Assembly: GCF_002776525.5 (NCBI RefSeq)
Contig: NC_045441.1
Location: forward strand, 65,892,650 to 65,956,649
Direction of reading: 5' to 3'
Source of the DNA: Piliocolobus tephrosceles
Taxonomy: Eukaryota > Chordata > Mammalia > Primates > Cercopithecidae
DNA: 64,000 nt
Part shown: positions 23,690 to 36,511 of the stretch, in pieces
How positions within the stretch are numbered: position 1 is the first letter of the stretch
Layout of the letters: each line of letters starts with the position of its first letter
The notes under the pieces: model-generated
Told to the model about the DNA's origin: nothing
The model's input: the letters and a program-made list of their open reading frames with translations, nothing else
Databases searched by the model: none
Made by a program: the position numbers and the translations under genes

Positions 23690-24575
23690 ATATTTGAAAA
23701 TCATATATTTGATAGGGGATTTGTATCCAGAATGAATAAAGAAACAACAAGAAAAAGACAAATTACCAAGTTTAAAAATGAACAAAGGGTTTGAATAGAC
23801 ATTACTCCAAAAATAGCCAAGAAGCACATGTTCAACATTTTATTAATCACACAAATGCCAATCAGAATCACAAGGAGATACTAAGTTTTGGAGAGCGTAT
23901 GGAGAAGTTGGAACACTCATAATCTGCTGTGAGGATGTCAAACAATGCAGCCACTTTGGAAAACACTTTGACAGTTATTCAAAAGGGTAAGCTTAGAGTT
24001 AGCATAAAACCAAGTAGTTCTCCTCCTGGGTATATACCCAAGAGCATTGGGAACATATATACAAACAAGAACTTATACATGATTGTTAATAGCAGCATTA
24101 TTCATATTAACCAAAAAATTGAAACAACCCAGCTATCTACCAACTGACATATAGTAATAGTTAAATAAGATGTGGTATATCCATACAATGTGATATTATT
24201 TGCTAATAAAGAGAAAAGAATTAGTGATACATGTCATGGCATGGATAAACCTTGAAAACATTATAATAATAAGAATCCAGTCACAAAAGATCACAATTTG
24301 CATGATTTAATTTAGATGAAATCTCTAGAATAGGGAAGTCTACACATTTGGAAAGTAGATTTATGGTTGTTTCGGTTTGGAGGAGTAGAGAATAAATGAG
24401 GAGTGACTGCTAATGGATATGGGATTTCTTTGTAGAATGATGAATATGTTCTGAAATTGATTGTAGTGATAACTACATCACTCTAGAAGGAAACTGAAGA
24501 TATTGAATTGAATAATTTAAATGTGTGAATTGTATGGTGTGTCAGTTATGCCTCAATAAAGTTGTTATATCAAAC
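23690..24575 (+). mobile_element. L1M 3' fragment (L1MA/MB-like)
   Basis: It reads as sense ORF2 end plus 3' UTR: GGATTTGTATCCAGAATGAA, AATGCCAATCAGAATCACAA, CCTGGGTATATACCCAAGAG, GGTATATCCATACAATGTGA, then ATGGTGTGTCAGTTATGCCT and CAATAAAGTTGTTA. The ORF2 part has stops. It is 5'-truncated, and the divergence suggests a mammalian-wide or early primate L1M. Confidence 0.87.
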
Positions 24576-24907
24576 AAACATATGCCTGCCTCTCTACAAA
24601 GAAAACAGCAGACTAGAGGACTTCATTGGTAAGTCAAAAAGCACCAAATTTACACAAGATGTTCCACATGACAGAAAAAAAAGAATACTTCTCAAACATA
24701 TTTTATGAGGCCAGCATAACATTGATCTCAAAACTGAGTAAAAGGTTATGAAAGAAAAGTTGCAGGTGGGTCTTCTCATGAACATAGATATTAAGATTCT
24801 TTCCAACAAAATCTGAAACATAAAAAAGGCATAATACATCAAAACCAAGTTGGATTTATTTCAGGGATACAGGCAGATGCTAACAGTCAAAAATTAATGT
24901 ACTTAAA

Positions 24908-25257
24908 GCCCCTCCCAAGTGCTGGCAGACCACTGCGCATGCGAACAGCTCACCCAAGAAAACATCCAGAGAGGAGAGACACAAATCTCCGGAACCACGC
25001 CAATGTATAAAACCCCAACTAAAGGGCTGAACAGCACACTTGGATCTCTCAAATTGCCCACTTGGCTCTCTTCCAAGTGTGCTTTACTTCATTTTCATTC
25101 TTGCTCTAAAACTTTTTCACAAACTTTCACTTCTGCTCAAAAACTTGCTTCAGTCTCTCACTCTGCCTTATGCCCCTCAGACAACTTATTTCCTTTGAGG
25201 AGGCAAGAATTAAGTTGCTGCAAACCTGTATGTATTCACTGCTGCTAACACTAACAC
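24908..25257 (+). mobile_element. Solo LTR, LTR12/HERV9-like (5'-truncated)
   Basis: Diagnostic words are GAACAGCTCACCCAAGAAAA, CCAATGTATAAAACCCC (TATA box near 25005), GCACACTTGGATCTCTC, TCACAAACTTTCACTTCTGC, TTATGCCCCTCAG and GAGGAGGCAAGAATTAAGTT. In this family the polyadenylation signal is AATAAA before the CTTTCAC block, but here it reads CACAAA. The upstream tandem-repeat part of the LTR is absent. LTR12 elements are known to act as promoters in primate germline cells. The 109-residue open frame at 24919-25248 is incidental. Confidence 0.82.
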
Positions 25258-25974
25258 AGATATTTTATTAGTATTTATTTTTGACATTTCAATAGGTTTT
25301 CTCAAATAGATCAGAGAAAATTCCAAGTATTCCATCACCCATCTTGACCTATGTATTTCATTACTATACAGTCGTTATCTAAAAATATGACTACTGCACA
25401 AATTAATTTTAGAAGAATAAGCAAATTCCCGAGAATAACAAAAGAAAGAGTGAAACTGTCTGTATGCTTCCAAAACATTAATGAACTTTCCCTGGTTACT
25501 GGGAGTTTTTATTAATATAAGCTTCACACTAAACATTTTGTCATGGCTAATAGAATTAAGCATCTCATATTTTATAAAACAAAACCTTCAGTATAGTATG
25601 TCTAATTTGTGTACCTATTGATTTAAGCTTTGGAATTTACTATGAATACAGCCAAATATAAGTGAGCATATCCTGAACATTATGAAATGCACGTATGCAT
25701 TTTTATGAATTGGCTTCTTTCTTAGCTGGTTGCATAGCCTCCATAAAATTGAATACCTGAAGAATTTCAATAGCAAATAATTGACTTTCCACTTATTTAT
25801 TACTACTACCCCCATTTCTGTTTTCTTGGCACTAAATAACCTAACCTTAGAAGCATGTATTGAGTAGTTTTGACATAAATGGAAAATTGACATTGTTTGC
25901 TAAAAGAGAGCACTAGCCAGTTATAATAAAAATATTGGACTGCCCTACTTGTTAAATATAAACTGTTATAAGTT

Positions 25975-26270
25975 CTCATTCAAACACCCTTTAATATTCT
26001 TGGTTCTCTATCTCCACTGTCACTATCCTACTTTAACTCCAGTTATTTTATTGCTGGATCCATATACAGCCTCCTATCTGTTCTACTTACATCCACCCAA
26101 CACATCTCCAATCATTTTCCATACAGAGAGATCCCAATAATGGGAAAAATGAATTATGTCATTTTTCTGCTTAGAACTCTTCAATGTTTGCCTAATGTTT
26201 CCACCCTTTTCATTATCTCTCTTCCACTCATTGTGGTTTTCTTTTAAACAGCTTCTTCGTTAAGACTCTA
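25975..26270 (+). mobile_element. L2 fragment (tentative)
   Basis: The pattern (a CTCCACTGTCACTATCC block, then ATTATGTCATTTTTCTGCTT and AACTCTTCAATGTTTGCC) resembles the L2 3' portion seen more clearly at 57605-58595. Divergence is high. Confidence 0.45.
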
Positions 26271-27904
26271 ATCTGTTTGGAGTCTTGACATGTACGCTGT
26301 TTCCTCTGTTTAGAAAATACTTGGTCTTTTACTTCACAACCAGATTCGTTTCATACTTATATTTTATTCATTCAGGAAACTTCTATTTATCATGTACAAT
26401 GTGCCAGATAACTATGATAATATTGGGGAGTAACTTCAGACATGTGCCCTGACTCTCAACATTACTATAGTCCAAGAACCAAAAAAACAAAAACAAAAAA
26501 CCCCAGCAAATTATTGCACAAATTACTTTGCAATTCTGAGAAAGTGTTCCAAAAGAAAAGCATGTGGTTGTATGAAAACATATCCTAACAGTGTAATAAA
26601 GAGATTTCATCTAACTATAGAGGACAAAGAAACTTTCCAGGGAGAAAGGATGATTAGCTGACTTGTGAATGAGTAGCGATTAACTAGGCAAAGTGAAGGA
26701 AACTGCAGTAGGAATGGTGAGAGCAAGAGGGAAGACCTGAATTTTCCCTTCCTAGTGGAAGGCCTCCCAGATATCCCAGATGACAATAAAGTGCCCCTGC
26801 AATAAACTGCCCCTAGGTCCCTTGCAGTCTGCCCTCTCTTGATCCTCTCTGTCACTCAGTTCCGTTTCATTTTTTGTACTGCTTCCCACCACTGCCATTC
26901 ATCTACTTTGTGGCTTGTAATAATGGCTGTTTCAAGTTCCTTGTTTACACAGATTAGCATCTAGAACAGAAATATACTCCTCTTTCCTTCCCCGACCCCC
27001 AGAGGCAAATTCCAGGGAAGGGCATTGATTGACCCTGCTGGGTCACAGACTGGGGCATTATTATTGTTGGCTATCCCTGGATTCTGTGCTCACTACTGTA
27101 CCCAGGGTCAGGGCTTTCTGTCAGAAGGTGCACAGGGGAGAATCATACTGAACAACCAGAAACAATCACTGTGACAATTTTCAAACCACACTCAAATTTT
27201 GGCCCCTCCACTAATTTTTTTTACTCTTATTTACTTATTTGAGAGCACTTCACTTTGAAAGGTGGTTCAGTCTTCTTTAAATATTTAGAAAAATGACAAA
27301 CTTAAAGAAGTCTAAGAAACCGTTTACAATGTGACTAATGTAAACTTTTTTTTACATTAGTAAAGTTTAATAGTGGAATACTTGAAATTATATCACATAC
27401 TAGAATTCAGAAGCATTTTATAACCACAAGAGAATTAGAAAATTTTAAGCCAGCTGTTTCAGCTTTCATAAGAGCTAAACCTTTTTCTGCACTCATTCAT
27501 AAGACAAGAATGGATTGTATTAACTTTTCCATTATACTGAAAATTACTATGTCACCCTTGAAACCCCTCAACACCTGGAAAATTCATCCAAAGAGAAAAT
27601 AGTGCATCTAACATGGAAATATTTCACCATCCTTGATAAAATGTAATATGGATGAAAATATAAGTGAATAAAATAAACAGTTATAGTAAACTCACCAAAT
27701 TGGAATGTTAACTGTTATTTTAAGAGCAGACAATCTACGTTGCATACCATAATAAATTTCAGAGTAGAGACTGGTGTTTTTCTTTATAGTTTGGGATCCC
27801 TGGGACTCATTTAAGGGTACAAAGAAAATAAACCCATAGTCCTAAATTATCTATAGTAATATGTTTGTCTATATGTATGTTAAAATTATATATAGCAACA
27901 ATTT

Positions 27905-28025
27905 CATTTAACGAGAGTGAGCATTTACAAATTTATTGAATGCTTACTCCATGCCTAGCACTGTTCTCGGTATTTGGGATGCATCATTGAATAAAGTCAA
28001 GTCCTTGGAACTTAAAGAATTTATG
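27905..28025 (+). mobile_element. MIR or L2 remnant
   Basis: The run TTTATTGAATGCTTACTCCA, then GCCTAGCACTGTTCTCGG and GCATCATTGAATAAAGTCA, matches the well-known TTTATTGAGCRCCTACTATG, then CACTGTTCTAGG block shared by MIR and L2 ends. I cannot choose between them by eye. Confidence 0.65.
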
Positions 28026-29029
28026 TCCTAGAAAGTTCTAGTAATTATTTATATTGATAGTTATGTGAAAATTTCAAAGATATCTCACAATGTAAGGAGT
28101 AAGGAATCTAGGATGGCATGCTCCTCAGACCCTACAAGTAGGCATTTATCTTGGATAAATCAGTGTGTTTCATAGACTGGCTTTGATCCAGATAGATTAA
28201 GCAATCTGACATTGAGTGCATCAAATGGCTCTATGTCTCTCACAGGTGGAATCAATTAGCTAAGTTTACAGACATCAGTGACTATAACAAAAACACTGAT
28301 TTATTGGCTTACATTGATAACTACAAAGGCTGTTATCCAGGGACTAAACAACCTTATGCCTTCTTTGTAAATAGTTTCTGAGAAAAGCCAAACTGTAATA
28401 AGAAAATTGCTTGTAGAGCATGATATTAACAACATTGTAGTTAAAAATAGGTTTCAAATGTTTGCAGCATCAGGCTGAACATATATGCTAATACGAACAT
28501 TCTATGAAATATCCAGCTCCAAATTTCTGTTCAAATTATTTTGCCTCATCTGATATTCCCCTAAAATCCACCCATAGAGAAACAGAGATGCTCATACTTC
28601 TCTGCGGTTGATTATAAAAAGAGCACTCTGATTGTCTGATTAGAAACATTATATCCCAGTCTTCCCATTGATTTTGCCTCAAATCCACCAACTTGGGAAA
28701 ATAAAAGGAAAAACATGCAGAAAACACACTTGTCTCTGCTTTTCTTAATTGCATGATCTTCCTACTTTCCAGCCAACCTGCCTTCACAAAAATAACACTG
28801 GATTTCAATCTATAACTCCCTTTGTTTCTCTAAATAGACAATAATATTCTCAAATGACTTTTTTTTTTCTGAATGGTAAGCTCTTAATCTGTGACACTCT
28901 CTGTTCCTTGACTTACTCTCTGAAGGTGGGTTTTATGCAGTCTTAATGATATTCCTCACTTCTTCCCCACCAACCACAAGTATATTATTTTAAACTGTCC
29001 CTTGTCTGCTCACTGTAAACATCTCTGTT

Positions 29030-29320
29030 TGTTTGTTTTTGTTTGTTTTGAGATGGATTCCTGCTCCGGCACCCAAGCTGGAGTGCAGTGGTGTGATCTA
29101 GGCTCACTGCAACCTCTGCCTCTCGGGTCCAAGTGATTCTCCTGTCTCAGCCTCCTGAGGACTACACATGTGCTACCGCACTCGACTAGTTTTTGTATTT
29201 TTACTAGAGAAGGGGTTTCACCATGTTGGCCAGTTTGGTCTCAAACTCCTGACCTCAAGTGATCTGCCTGCCTCAGCCTCCCAAAGTGCTAGGATTACAG
29301 GTGTCAGCCACCGTGCCTGG
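29030..29320 (-). mobile_element. AluS-like element, antisense
   Basis: A GTTT-rich tail region is followed by TTTTGAGATGGATTCCTGCT, GGAGTGCAGTGG and GGCTCACTGCAACCTCTGCC, and the element ends CCACCGTGCCTGG. It is bounded by the direct repeats ACTGTAAAC near 29012 and TCTGTAAAC near 29321. The plus-strand frame at 29168-29383 is antisense Alu. Confidence 0.9.
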
Positions 29321-30219
29321 TCTGTAAACGGCTCTTTAAAATTGTTTGGCCTTACATGCTCCTGGTACATCCTCTGTAGATGAGTTTATTATCTTTCTTA
29401 CTCATTTCCCCAATTGCTGTGTCCTGTGTCTCCATGAGGAGTTGTAAGTCTGGTTTATATACGTAACACAAAAAGTGATCCCTACAAAAACAATGGCAAT
29501 TGTGCAAAATGTGGTGCTTTCAATGAACTGTAACATTGAAAAACAGCACTTATGATATTGAATTACATGTAAATAATGTATATACAACAAGATCAATGGT
29601 GTGCCTGTTCTCAAGGGTCACTCTGAAAATGGCTTCTAATTCACTATATAACCCATGCTTCTCAAATTAACATCAGATCTGCTTCTCATCATTGCCTGAA
29701 GTCATAATGTCATGACCCATCAGATAAATCTAATTTAATGTTTGGTTATTGGTATGTATTGTCATAGACTTACCCAGGACATGTTCCTTTACTACTAAAA
29801 TCATTGCTGCTGAAATATTCATTCATTCTTTAGTTAGTTAGTTAGCTACTTTTGGCAGACATAGAGATTCACCACTCAGATCTTTCTTCCTTCAAGCATT
29901 AGACTCATTTCCCAGCTGCAAACACTGTAGGGAGCCTTACAGCTTTAACTCCATCATGATTTGATGGCTGTCCTTGCCCACTCCTGCTTCCTCTTATTCC
30001 CTTTCCCAGGTGTGTGTTTGCCCAATATAACTTTTGTAGTCCTAATTCCAGTCAGTATCTGTTTCCAGGAGGACGCAATGATACTAGAACTGAGGTTTTT
30101 GAATTGGGTCACTTACTGCCCAACTGGGAATGAGAACCACATATCGAGTGAACTATGAGTTATGGATAGTCCCCAGCTCAAGCTTGCAGTCCAACTGCTA
30201 ACATTTCGCCATGTCACTG
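29321..30219. other. Intergenic DNA, nothing recognised
   Basis: I see no gene or named repeat apart from a short TTAG/AGTT tetranucleotide run near 29832-29848. Confidence 0.5.
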
Positions 30220-31090
30220 GTGCAATGACTCAGGCTATGAAAAATGCAGAGAAAACAATGCATACAAGGTAAAAAATGGAATTTGTTATTAAATTTCATT
30301 GCCAACCTGCTGAAAGATACTGAAAAGCTAAAAACTGAATACTTGAAAACTAAGTGTAAAAGCCAGGACCCCTAATATTCTGCAGGGAGAGAAAATAAAA
30401 AGCTAAAGACAAACTCAGAATTTAATAGAATGGCCAAGTTTGAATGACATTTGAATATTCAGCTAAAGCAGGTCTATTATGTCAAGGCTATGGCTGTGAT
30501 TGAGAAAATCTAGGTCTCTGACACATGGGATCTGGATGAATGAACCCAAAGGTATCAACTTCCCAGATGTCTCAGAATCATCAGAGACTGTATATGTGGC
30601 CCATCCTTCCCTACTAAGAGTTGTGATTTCCCTGTGTGGGAAGACACTGCAGAAGCCTCCCTTAAGCAAAGTAATAGGGCTAACCTTGGGATCTGGCCTC
30701 ACCATCTGTCCTGTCTTCAAAGCCAGTGGCTAGAAATAAGTAGCAGCATATCTTAGCTGACAGCACGCTACATACCCCTACAGAGGTAGGGGACTCTGTC
30801 AGAAGAGCTGTAATTATCTGGCAAGTGGTGGCAGGAGCTGGAGGAGTATCAGTGAGACTAGATTTTGAGAAAGTTTGCTGAAGAGGATCATATAATAAGA
30901 TTAGATAAAGGAAGATTTTTTGAATTAGGACCTCCTTGGGATATACAATTTAATATCATAGCAAGCACCCCAGCATTTTTCCTCCTAGAGTGGTACTAAA
31001 AGCCTGAAGAAAATGATGGTTTTGTTGAACCAAGTTGAAATGTCAGATGCCTTGGCAGAAATGGAGAAATGGATTAAAAGGCTCAGGAAG

Positions 31091-31742
31091 TATGAATGTC
31101 TTCTGTTAGTGGGATTGTAAACTAGTTCAACCATTATGGAAAACAGTATGGCGATTCCTCAAGGATCTAGAACTAGATGTACCATATGACCCAGCCATCC
31201 CATTACTGGGTCTATACCCAAAGGATCATAAATCATGCTGCTATAAAGACACATGCACACGTATGTTTATTGCGGCACTATTCACAATAGCAAAGACTTG
31301 GAATCAACCCAAATGTCCATGAGTGACAGACTGGATTAAGAAAATGTGGCACATATACACCATGGAATACTATGCAGCCATAAAAAAGGATGAGTTTGTG
31401 TCCTTTGTAGGGACATGGATGCAGCTGGAAACCATCATTCTTAGCAAACTATCACAAGAACAGAAAACCAAACACCGCATGTTCTCACTCATAGGTGGGA
31501 ACTGAACAATGAGATCACTTGGACTCGGGAAGGGGAATATCACACACCGGGGCCTATTACGGGGAGCGGGGAGGGGGGAGGGATTGCATTGGGAGTTATA
31601 CCTGATGTAAATGACGAGCTGATGGGTGCTGACGAGTTGATGGGTGCAGCACACCAACATGGCACAAGTATACATATGTAACAAACCTGCATGTTATGCA
31701 CATGTACCCTAGAACTTAAAGTATAATAATAATTAAAAAAAA
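31091..31742 (+). mobile_element. 5'-truncated L1PA with target duplication
   Basis: About 650 bp of a primate-specific L1: the end of ORF2 and the 3' UTR. The last 60 codons of ORF2 are open (31323-31505), containing MEYYAAIKKDEFVSF and ending SLIGGN before the stop. The 3' UTR shows the GGGGAGCGGGGAGGGGGGAG G-rich tract and then CATGTACCCTAGAACTTAAA before the A-tail. AAAAGGCTCAGGAAG flanks it at 31076-31090 and 31743-31757. A short tandem duplication (GACGAGCTGATGGGTGCT, then GACGAGTTGATGGGTGC) lies near 31614-31648. It is too short to mobilise. Confidence 0.95.
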
Positions 31743-32337
31743 AAAAGGCTCAGGAAGGTGAGCGAGAAGAGTGGATATATTCTATGTAAAGCCAGATGCT
31801 CCACCAAAGGATGACATTTCTGAAAAAGGCAGACACACAGTTCACCGAGACCACCAACAATGCAATGGTAAAAAAGACACTAACATTACTAAGAAATTAA
31901 GTGATGCCTCTCCTTTGCACTTCGAGGGCTACAAAAGAGGCTGCCATAGAGTGTGACTCATTTAATAATGATGAGGATGATGAGTTTATGAAACGATAGA
32001 GAGCCTGTTGTGGTGCTTAACAACTAAAGCTGGGTGTGGGGGGAAGCAGAAATGTCACAATTTTATAATTATTTACAAGGTTGGAGTGCAGCCTAGGGTA
32101 TCTGACATTCAGAAAGTTATGGAGATGATTAAGTTAATATGGTGCCCCTGGGAGCAAGACAGAGGGGCTATTAACAAGGTATTGCTTAATATATAGAATG
32201 TAAATAAAGCAAGAACAAATCACAAAAGCACTGCAATGCTAAAATGTCACCATCCCTTGTCAATTTTCCTGGACTCAAACCACTTTTCAGACTTACAACC
32301 TGTTGACTGAAGAGATGAATAGTTCCCCAGGAAGAGG

Positions 32338-32398
32338 GAACCTCTAAAACTGTAAGCAGTATGTAAGAAGGACCCTCTAAAACTGTGAGTAGTATGTA
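32338..32398 (+). repeat. Diverged tandem duplication, unit about 35 bp
   Basis: CCTCTAAAACTGTAAGCAGT is followed by CCTCTAAAACTGTGAGTAGT in the same order, each continuing ATGTA. This gives two imperfect copies within the ERVL-like region. Confidence 0.8.
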
Positions 32399-32419
32399 CT
32401 GTAATGATTCCCTTTAGCG

Positions 32420-32425
32420 GTGTGT

Positions 32426-32463
<38 letters not shown>
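32420..32463. repeat. (TG)n microsatellite
   Basis: A TG run with one A interruption near its start. Confidence 0.95.
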
Positions 32464-32470
<7 letters not shown>

Positions 32471-32611
32471 GTTGTTCTGAGTTTTTGTTTTCATTGTTTA
32501 CAAAATGCTTTCTTTTGAAGTTCTGGTCAGTTTCCCTTCTTGAGAAGCTGACTTAAGTTCATATGCCCACCACTGTCCTTACTAGGCTCTTACACAGTGG
32601 GCTACTATTCA

Positions 32612-32653
32612 GTCCCTAATTGTCCCAGAGCCAGATGGCAGACAATTAGGGAC
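32612..32653. repeat. Perfect 13-bp inverted repeat
   Basis: The arms GTCCCTAATTGTC (32612-32624) and GACAATTAGGGAC (32641-32653) are exact reverse complements around a 16-base loop. No T-run follows, so it does not look like a polymerase III terminator. Confidence 0.9.
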
Positions 32654-33660
32654 AACACCTATGATCCAGAGCCTGCAAAATCATTCAAATTAGCCAATCT
32701 AGAGAGAGCCTACACAACCTAACTAACCCTACCACACTTGCTGTACATAAGCTGCCCTGTAGAGTGTGAGCCTGATGTTACAATGTCCCAGGTGCAACCC
32801 CATATGTGGCTCTTCCTGCAGCCTTGTTTTGTATGAAGGTGTAAGTAACAAAGAGTTCTGCCTTCACCTACAGTTTTATTTATAGTTTCATCTACAGTTT
32901 CATCAATGGCATCTGTGGTGTCATTGTGTTGTGTTCCACTATCAAAATTATCATTGTCTTATAAAACACCCAGATTTTTCCCAGTGAGACCTATGGAATT
33001 TACTAGGGTAACTCCATATTGAGGAAAGACGAGTTGACATACATATTTAGAAATCTGAACTGTTATTCTAGTGGGGGGATGAAGGGCTTAGGTAATATAG
33101 AGAGTCTGGTTGAGGTTGAGTTTATGGTGGATCCACTGTGCCTATAGAGAAAACTAGGGGCCATTTCCAAAATTCTGGAATGTATAATTGCTACAGACAT
33201 ATACAATAGTTGGAGTAACCACTATATTGGTTTCTTATCCTGTAGATTAAGGGCTATCATAGTATAAAAAAAAAAGTCGAATTAATCTGAATTACACCCC
33301 CACCAGTATCTCTATGAGGATATTAGCAGAAATATTTTTAAAAATACGATGGCAATTGTCTCTATTATATATCTCCATTACATTAGTAAGTATGCTTTCT
33401 GCAGAAACTGGATAGATCTTAAAGTATAACTGGACTACCAAACCCCTCCAAGAAGTAGACCTGCACCATGCTCATGTGGTTTATTGCTAGAGCAGATTAA
33501 TGTGTCTTAGGTATGTGGTACATAGCCACAGATTTCGTGAATGAGTTATTTTCTATCCCAGTCAGGAAAGGGGATCAGTTTACATTATTATGGAGTAAAC
33601 AGGGCAGCAAACGGGAAGGTATATTATCAATGGCTCAGACCACTCTACTTAAATCTTTTT

Positions 33661-36072
33661 TACAGGAAGATTAACTCGTGATTTATTCTGATAATTTGAA
33701 AGCTTTGCTCTCTAAGCTCTCCTGTGAACTCTTCTCCTGTGAACTGTTCTTTGGTTGGTTAGTTTTTCTAATCAATTTTAGATGACATCTAGTGCTCTAT
33801 TTCTAAAACTGCTTACAGTGATACCGGAAGTAAGTTATATCTTTTGAAGAATGACTAGTCAGTAAAGGCTGATATAGTTAAAAAGAATCAAACCTTTTCA
33901 ACTAATTTGAATCAATTATATTTTTAAAGGCAATCAGAATAATTTTACTGATTTACTAACTACAGATTTAAATTGTGAATACGTTTTTAAAAATTTATTT
34001 ACTTTTTGCATTTTGTAATGTACTGTATTTTTGCACTAATTTTTAATTGATTTTCCCTTAAGTTTAGTGTGCTCATATCATAGACATTTTAGAATTTTAT
34101 ACTTATGTTTAAAATTCAGTGATACATAGGAAAAAATAATAAGCAGTTTTTGAGGAAAAAGGATAGTTTTATAGTTTATGGTTTCCAGTTTTACAGAAAG
34201 AAAAACCTCAGAACCTTAACTGGTGGAGTTTCAGAAACTGATGTGAAGTTATGAAAGACAGAAAATGTATAAATTATACAGATGAAAAGGGCTGATAAAA
34301 AAAGAAAGGAAAAAACAACTTTCTTAGAATGGAATGATAATGATATCCAGAGGTTTTGAGGAGGTAAGATTAAAATAATTTAAATTACTTGGTCTTCATC
34401 CTCTTAGATAAAGTAAAAATTGAGAAGGAAAAATGAAGTCTATAGTGATTTCTACATGTATTAATCCATCCATTTTACCTATTAATTCTAAAATACTTCA
34501 ATGTAATTTTATTTTATATCATGAAACTATCCCTGTATCCTTGTATCAAATTCTATCTTTTCTAATTTTTTGTTGTTCTCCATTCTTCCTAACAATTTTA
34601 ATCTCATGTTTTGTATTTGGGCTGCATATTTATACTCCTATTTCCATTTATTCTAATCCTCATAGATGTCTCACTATCTCTTAATTTAGTTCTATCAACC
34701 ACACATGCAAAACACTCTAGTATAATAGCAAGGATTTGCTGACGTATGTGGACATGTAAATCTGTCTTAACCTTCAACTGTTGTTCCTGTTTGTTTCTTA
34801 GCTTGTATTGTTGAACTCCATATAATATTCTGTAAGATCTTAATTATTTTCCCATTATTCATTTGTTTATTGTGTTTATTGTTATGTTTCCTTGACTATG
34901 TCAGTCATGGGTAAAAATATCCAAAGGATACACTCTTCCCTATTATGTAGAAAATAACCCACTGGATTAAAATCTATTATTAGAGTGTTTTTCTAGATGG
35001 CATATAAATCTTTTAGTTTAGGATTCTCAACGTTATTTACATTACAACATTATTTAAGAATCTGCAGTAACTGAAATAAGAATAGACAGTAAGCATGTAA
35101 TTTCCAAATACACTACTGAATAATTCATTTTAAAATTCATTGCTTTGGAAATATGCCATCTATTTAAAAAGCTTCAGATAGAAACTAAAAAAGTATGCTT
35201 TTTAAAAATGAGCTTTGAAAGACCTTTGCAAGTATCTTAAAATTGTGTCTCTATTTTCTTAGAGCTGTTTGATAATGAGAGATTTAATCTAGACTCAAAA
35301 TTATAAAAATTCTAAGGCAATTATTCATGAAAGAAACATAAAGGGAAAAATAATAATCTAATGTGCAATCAAAATTAAAGTGACGATATATTCAGGAAAT
35401 TGTGATTATTCACATATCATTTATGACTATTTTCTTATTCCAAATAAATGGTTACTTGGTCATTTCATTTAAAAGTTTTAAAAAAAATCTTGACTAGTTG
35501 TCCAAAGAGACTTAATCAATTTCCTTAGGATATTATTTTTAAAATTATTGCAATTAACTTTTAACAAGCTTTATATATTTTAATGCAGAGTGTGAACATC
35601 AGCCTACTTCTTTATTATAGCATTATCCAAATCTTTCAAATGTATTGATACTAAAGCAAACTGAATTATGTGATGAATATGACATTTTTTTCTCTTCTAT
35701 GTTTTTCTATTTCATTTCACCCAGTGAAACACTTTTGTGAACAATTACCAAATTATCTCATCCATGTTCTTCCACCCTAGTCCCTCTTTACCTTCTTCCT
35801 TATTTCTTACCATTTTTTCTTCACATACACTACTAGTTTCTACTGGCATCTAGATACCACATTCATTTCAAAATGACCCAGATTTTTAGATTCGTGATTG
35901 CATTTTGTTGGCTAATTTATCGTAGTGCTTTTTCCAGTCCATGTCATCTATATCAGAGAAAGTTCTCCTGGAAGTTCAATTGCAGAATTCTTCAACATGG
36001 AATTTCAAGCAATTTAAAAATTTACAAAAACAAAATCTCATGATCTTAGGTAGGCAAATAGAGCTATACCCC
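33661..36072. other. AT-rich intergenic DNA
   Basis: There are no genes or confident repeats. Pyrimidine-rich frames such as 34433-34684 read as hydrophobic peptides but have no domain or context. Confidence 0.5.
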
Positions 36073-36511
36073 TGTATTAGGGTTCTCTAGAGGGACAGAA
36101 TTGATAGGATGATGTACATATAAAGGGGAGTTTATTAAGGAGTGTCAATTCGCATTTTCACAAGGTGAGGTCCCACAGTAGGCTGTCTGTAAGCTGCGGA
36201 GCAAGGAAGCCAGTCTGATTCCCAAATCTGAAGAACCTGAAGTCTGATGTTCCAGGGCAGGAAGCATCCAGCACCGGAGAAAGATGTAGGCTAAGCCTGT
36301 CTAATCTTTCCACATTCTTCTGCTTGCTTTTATTTTGGCCTCATTGGCAGCTGAATAGATTGTGCCTTCCCATACTGAGGGTGGGTCTGCCTTTCCCAGT
36401 CCACAGAGGCAAATATTAATCTCCTTTGGCAACACTCTCGCAGACACACCCAGAAAGAATTCTTTGCATCCTTCAATCCCATCAAGTTAACATTCAATGT
36501 TAACCATCACA
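36073..36511 (+). mobile_element. MLT2-like ERVL LTR, copy 1
   Basis: It starts TGTATTAGGGTTCTCTAGAG and ends TGTTAACCATCACA. It shares GAAGCATCCAGCACCGGAGA, TCTTCTGCTTGCTTTTAT, GAGGGTGGGTCTGCCTTTCC and CTCCTTTGGCAACACTCTCG with the copy at 59081-59630. ACCCC just before the LTR and ACCCC shortly after it may be a blurred target duplication. Compared with copy 2 it lacks a block of roughly 100 bp in the middle. Confidence 0.8.

Larger units (their letters stand above)
25258..29029. other. Intergenic DNA with L2/MIR traces
   Basis: No gene is recognised. L2-like words such as GAATTATGTCATTTTTCTGC and TTAGAACTCTTCAATG occur near 26145-26190. An MIR/L2-like segment occurs at 27905-28025. The remaining short frames show no domain. 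Confidence 0.5.
30220..33660 (+). mobile_element. ERVL-like gag-pol remnant
   Basis: The clearest part is at about 33390-33660. A frame there reads ATDFVNELFSIPV (33525-33563), a reverse transcriptase palm motif A with its catalytic Asp codon at 33531, preceded by a degraded thumb-side stretch. Upstream, at 30220-32250, broken frames give Lys/Glu-rich helical peptides (AEMEKWIKRLRK around 31050) and short pieces compatible with an ERVL gag. An L1PA splits this part. No flanking LTR was recognised. The nearest ERVL-type LTR is at 36073, more than 2 kb away, and may be unrelated. Assignment of the pol part is moderately secure; the gag part is inference. Confidence 0.5.

Noticed and set aside
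24919..25248. 109-codon open frame
   Set aside because: It lies wholly inside the solo LTR12-like LTR and has no retroviral coding similarity.
31323..31505. 60-codon protein
   Set aside because: It is the C-terminal end of L1 ORF2 in a 5'-truncated element.
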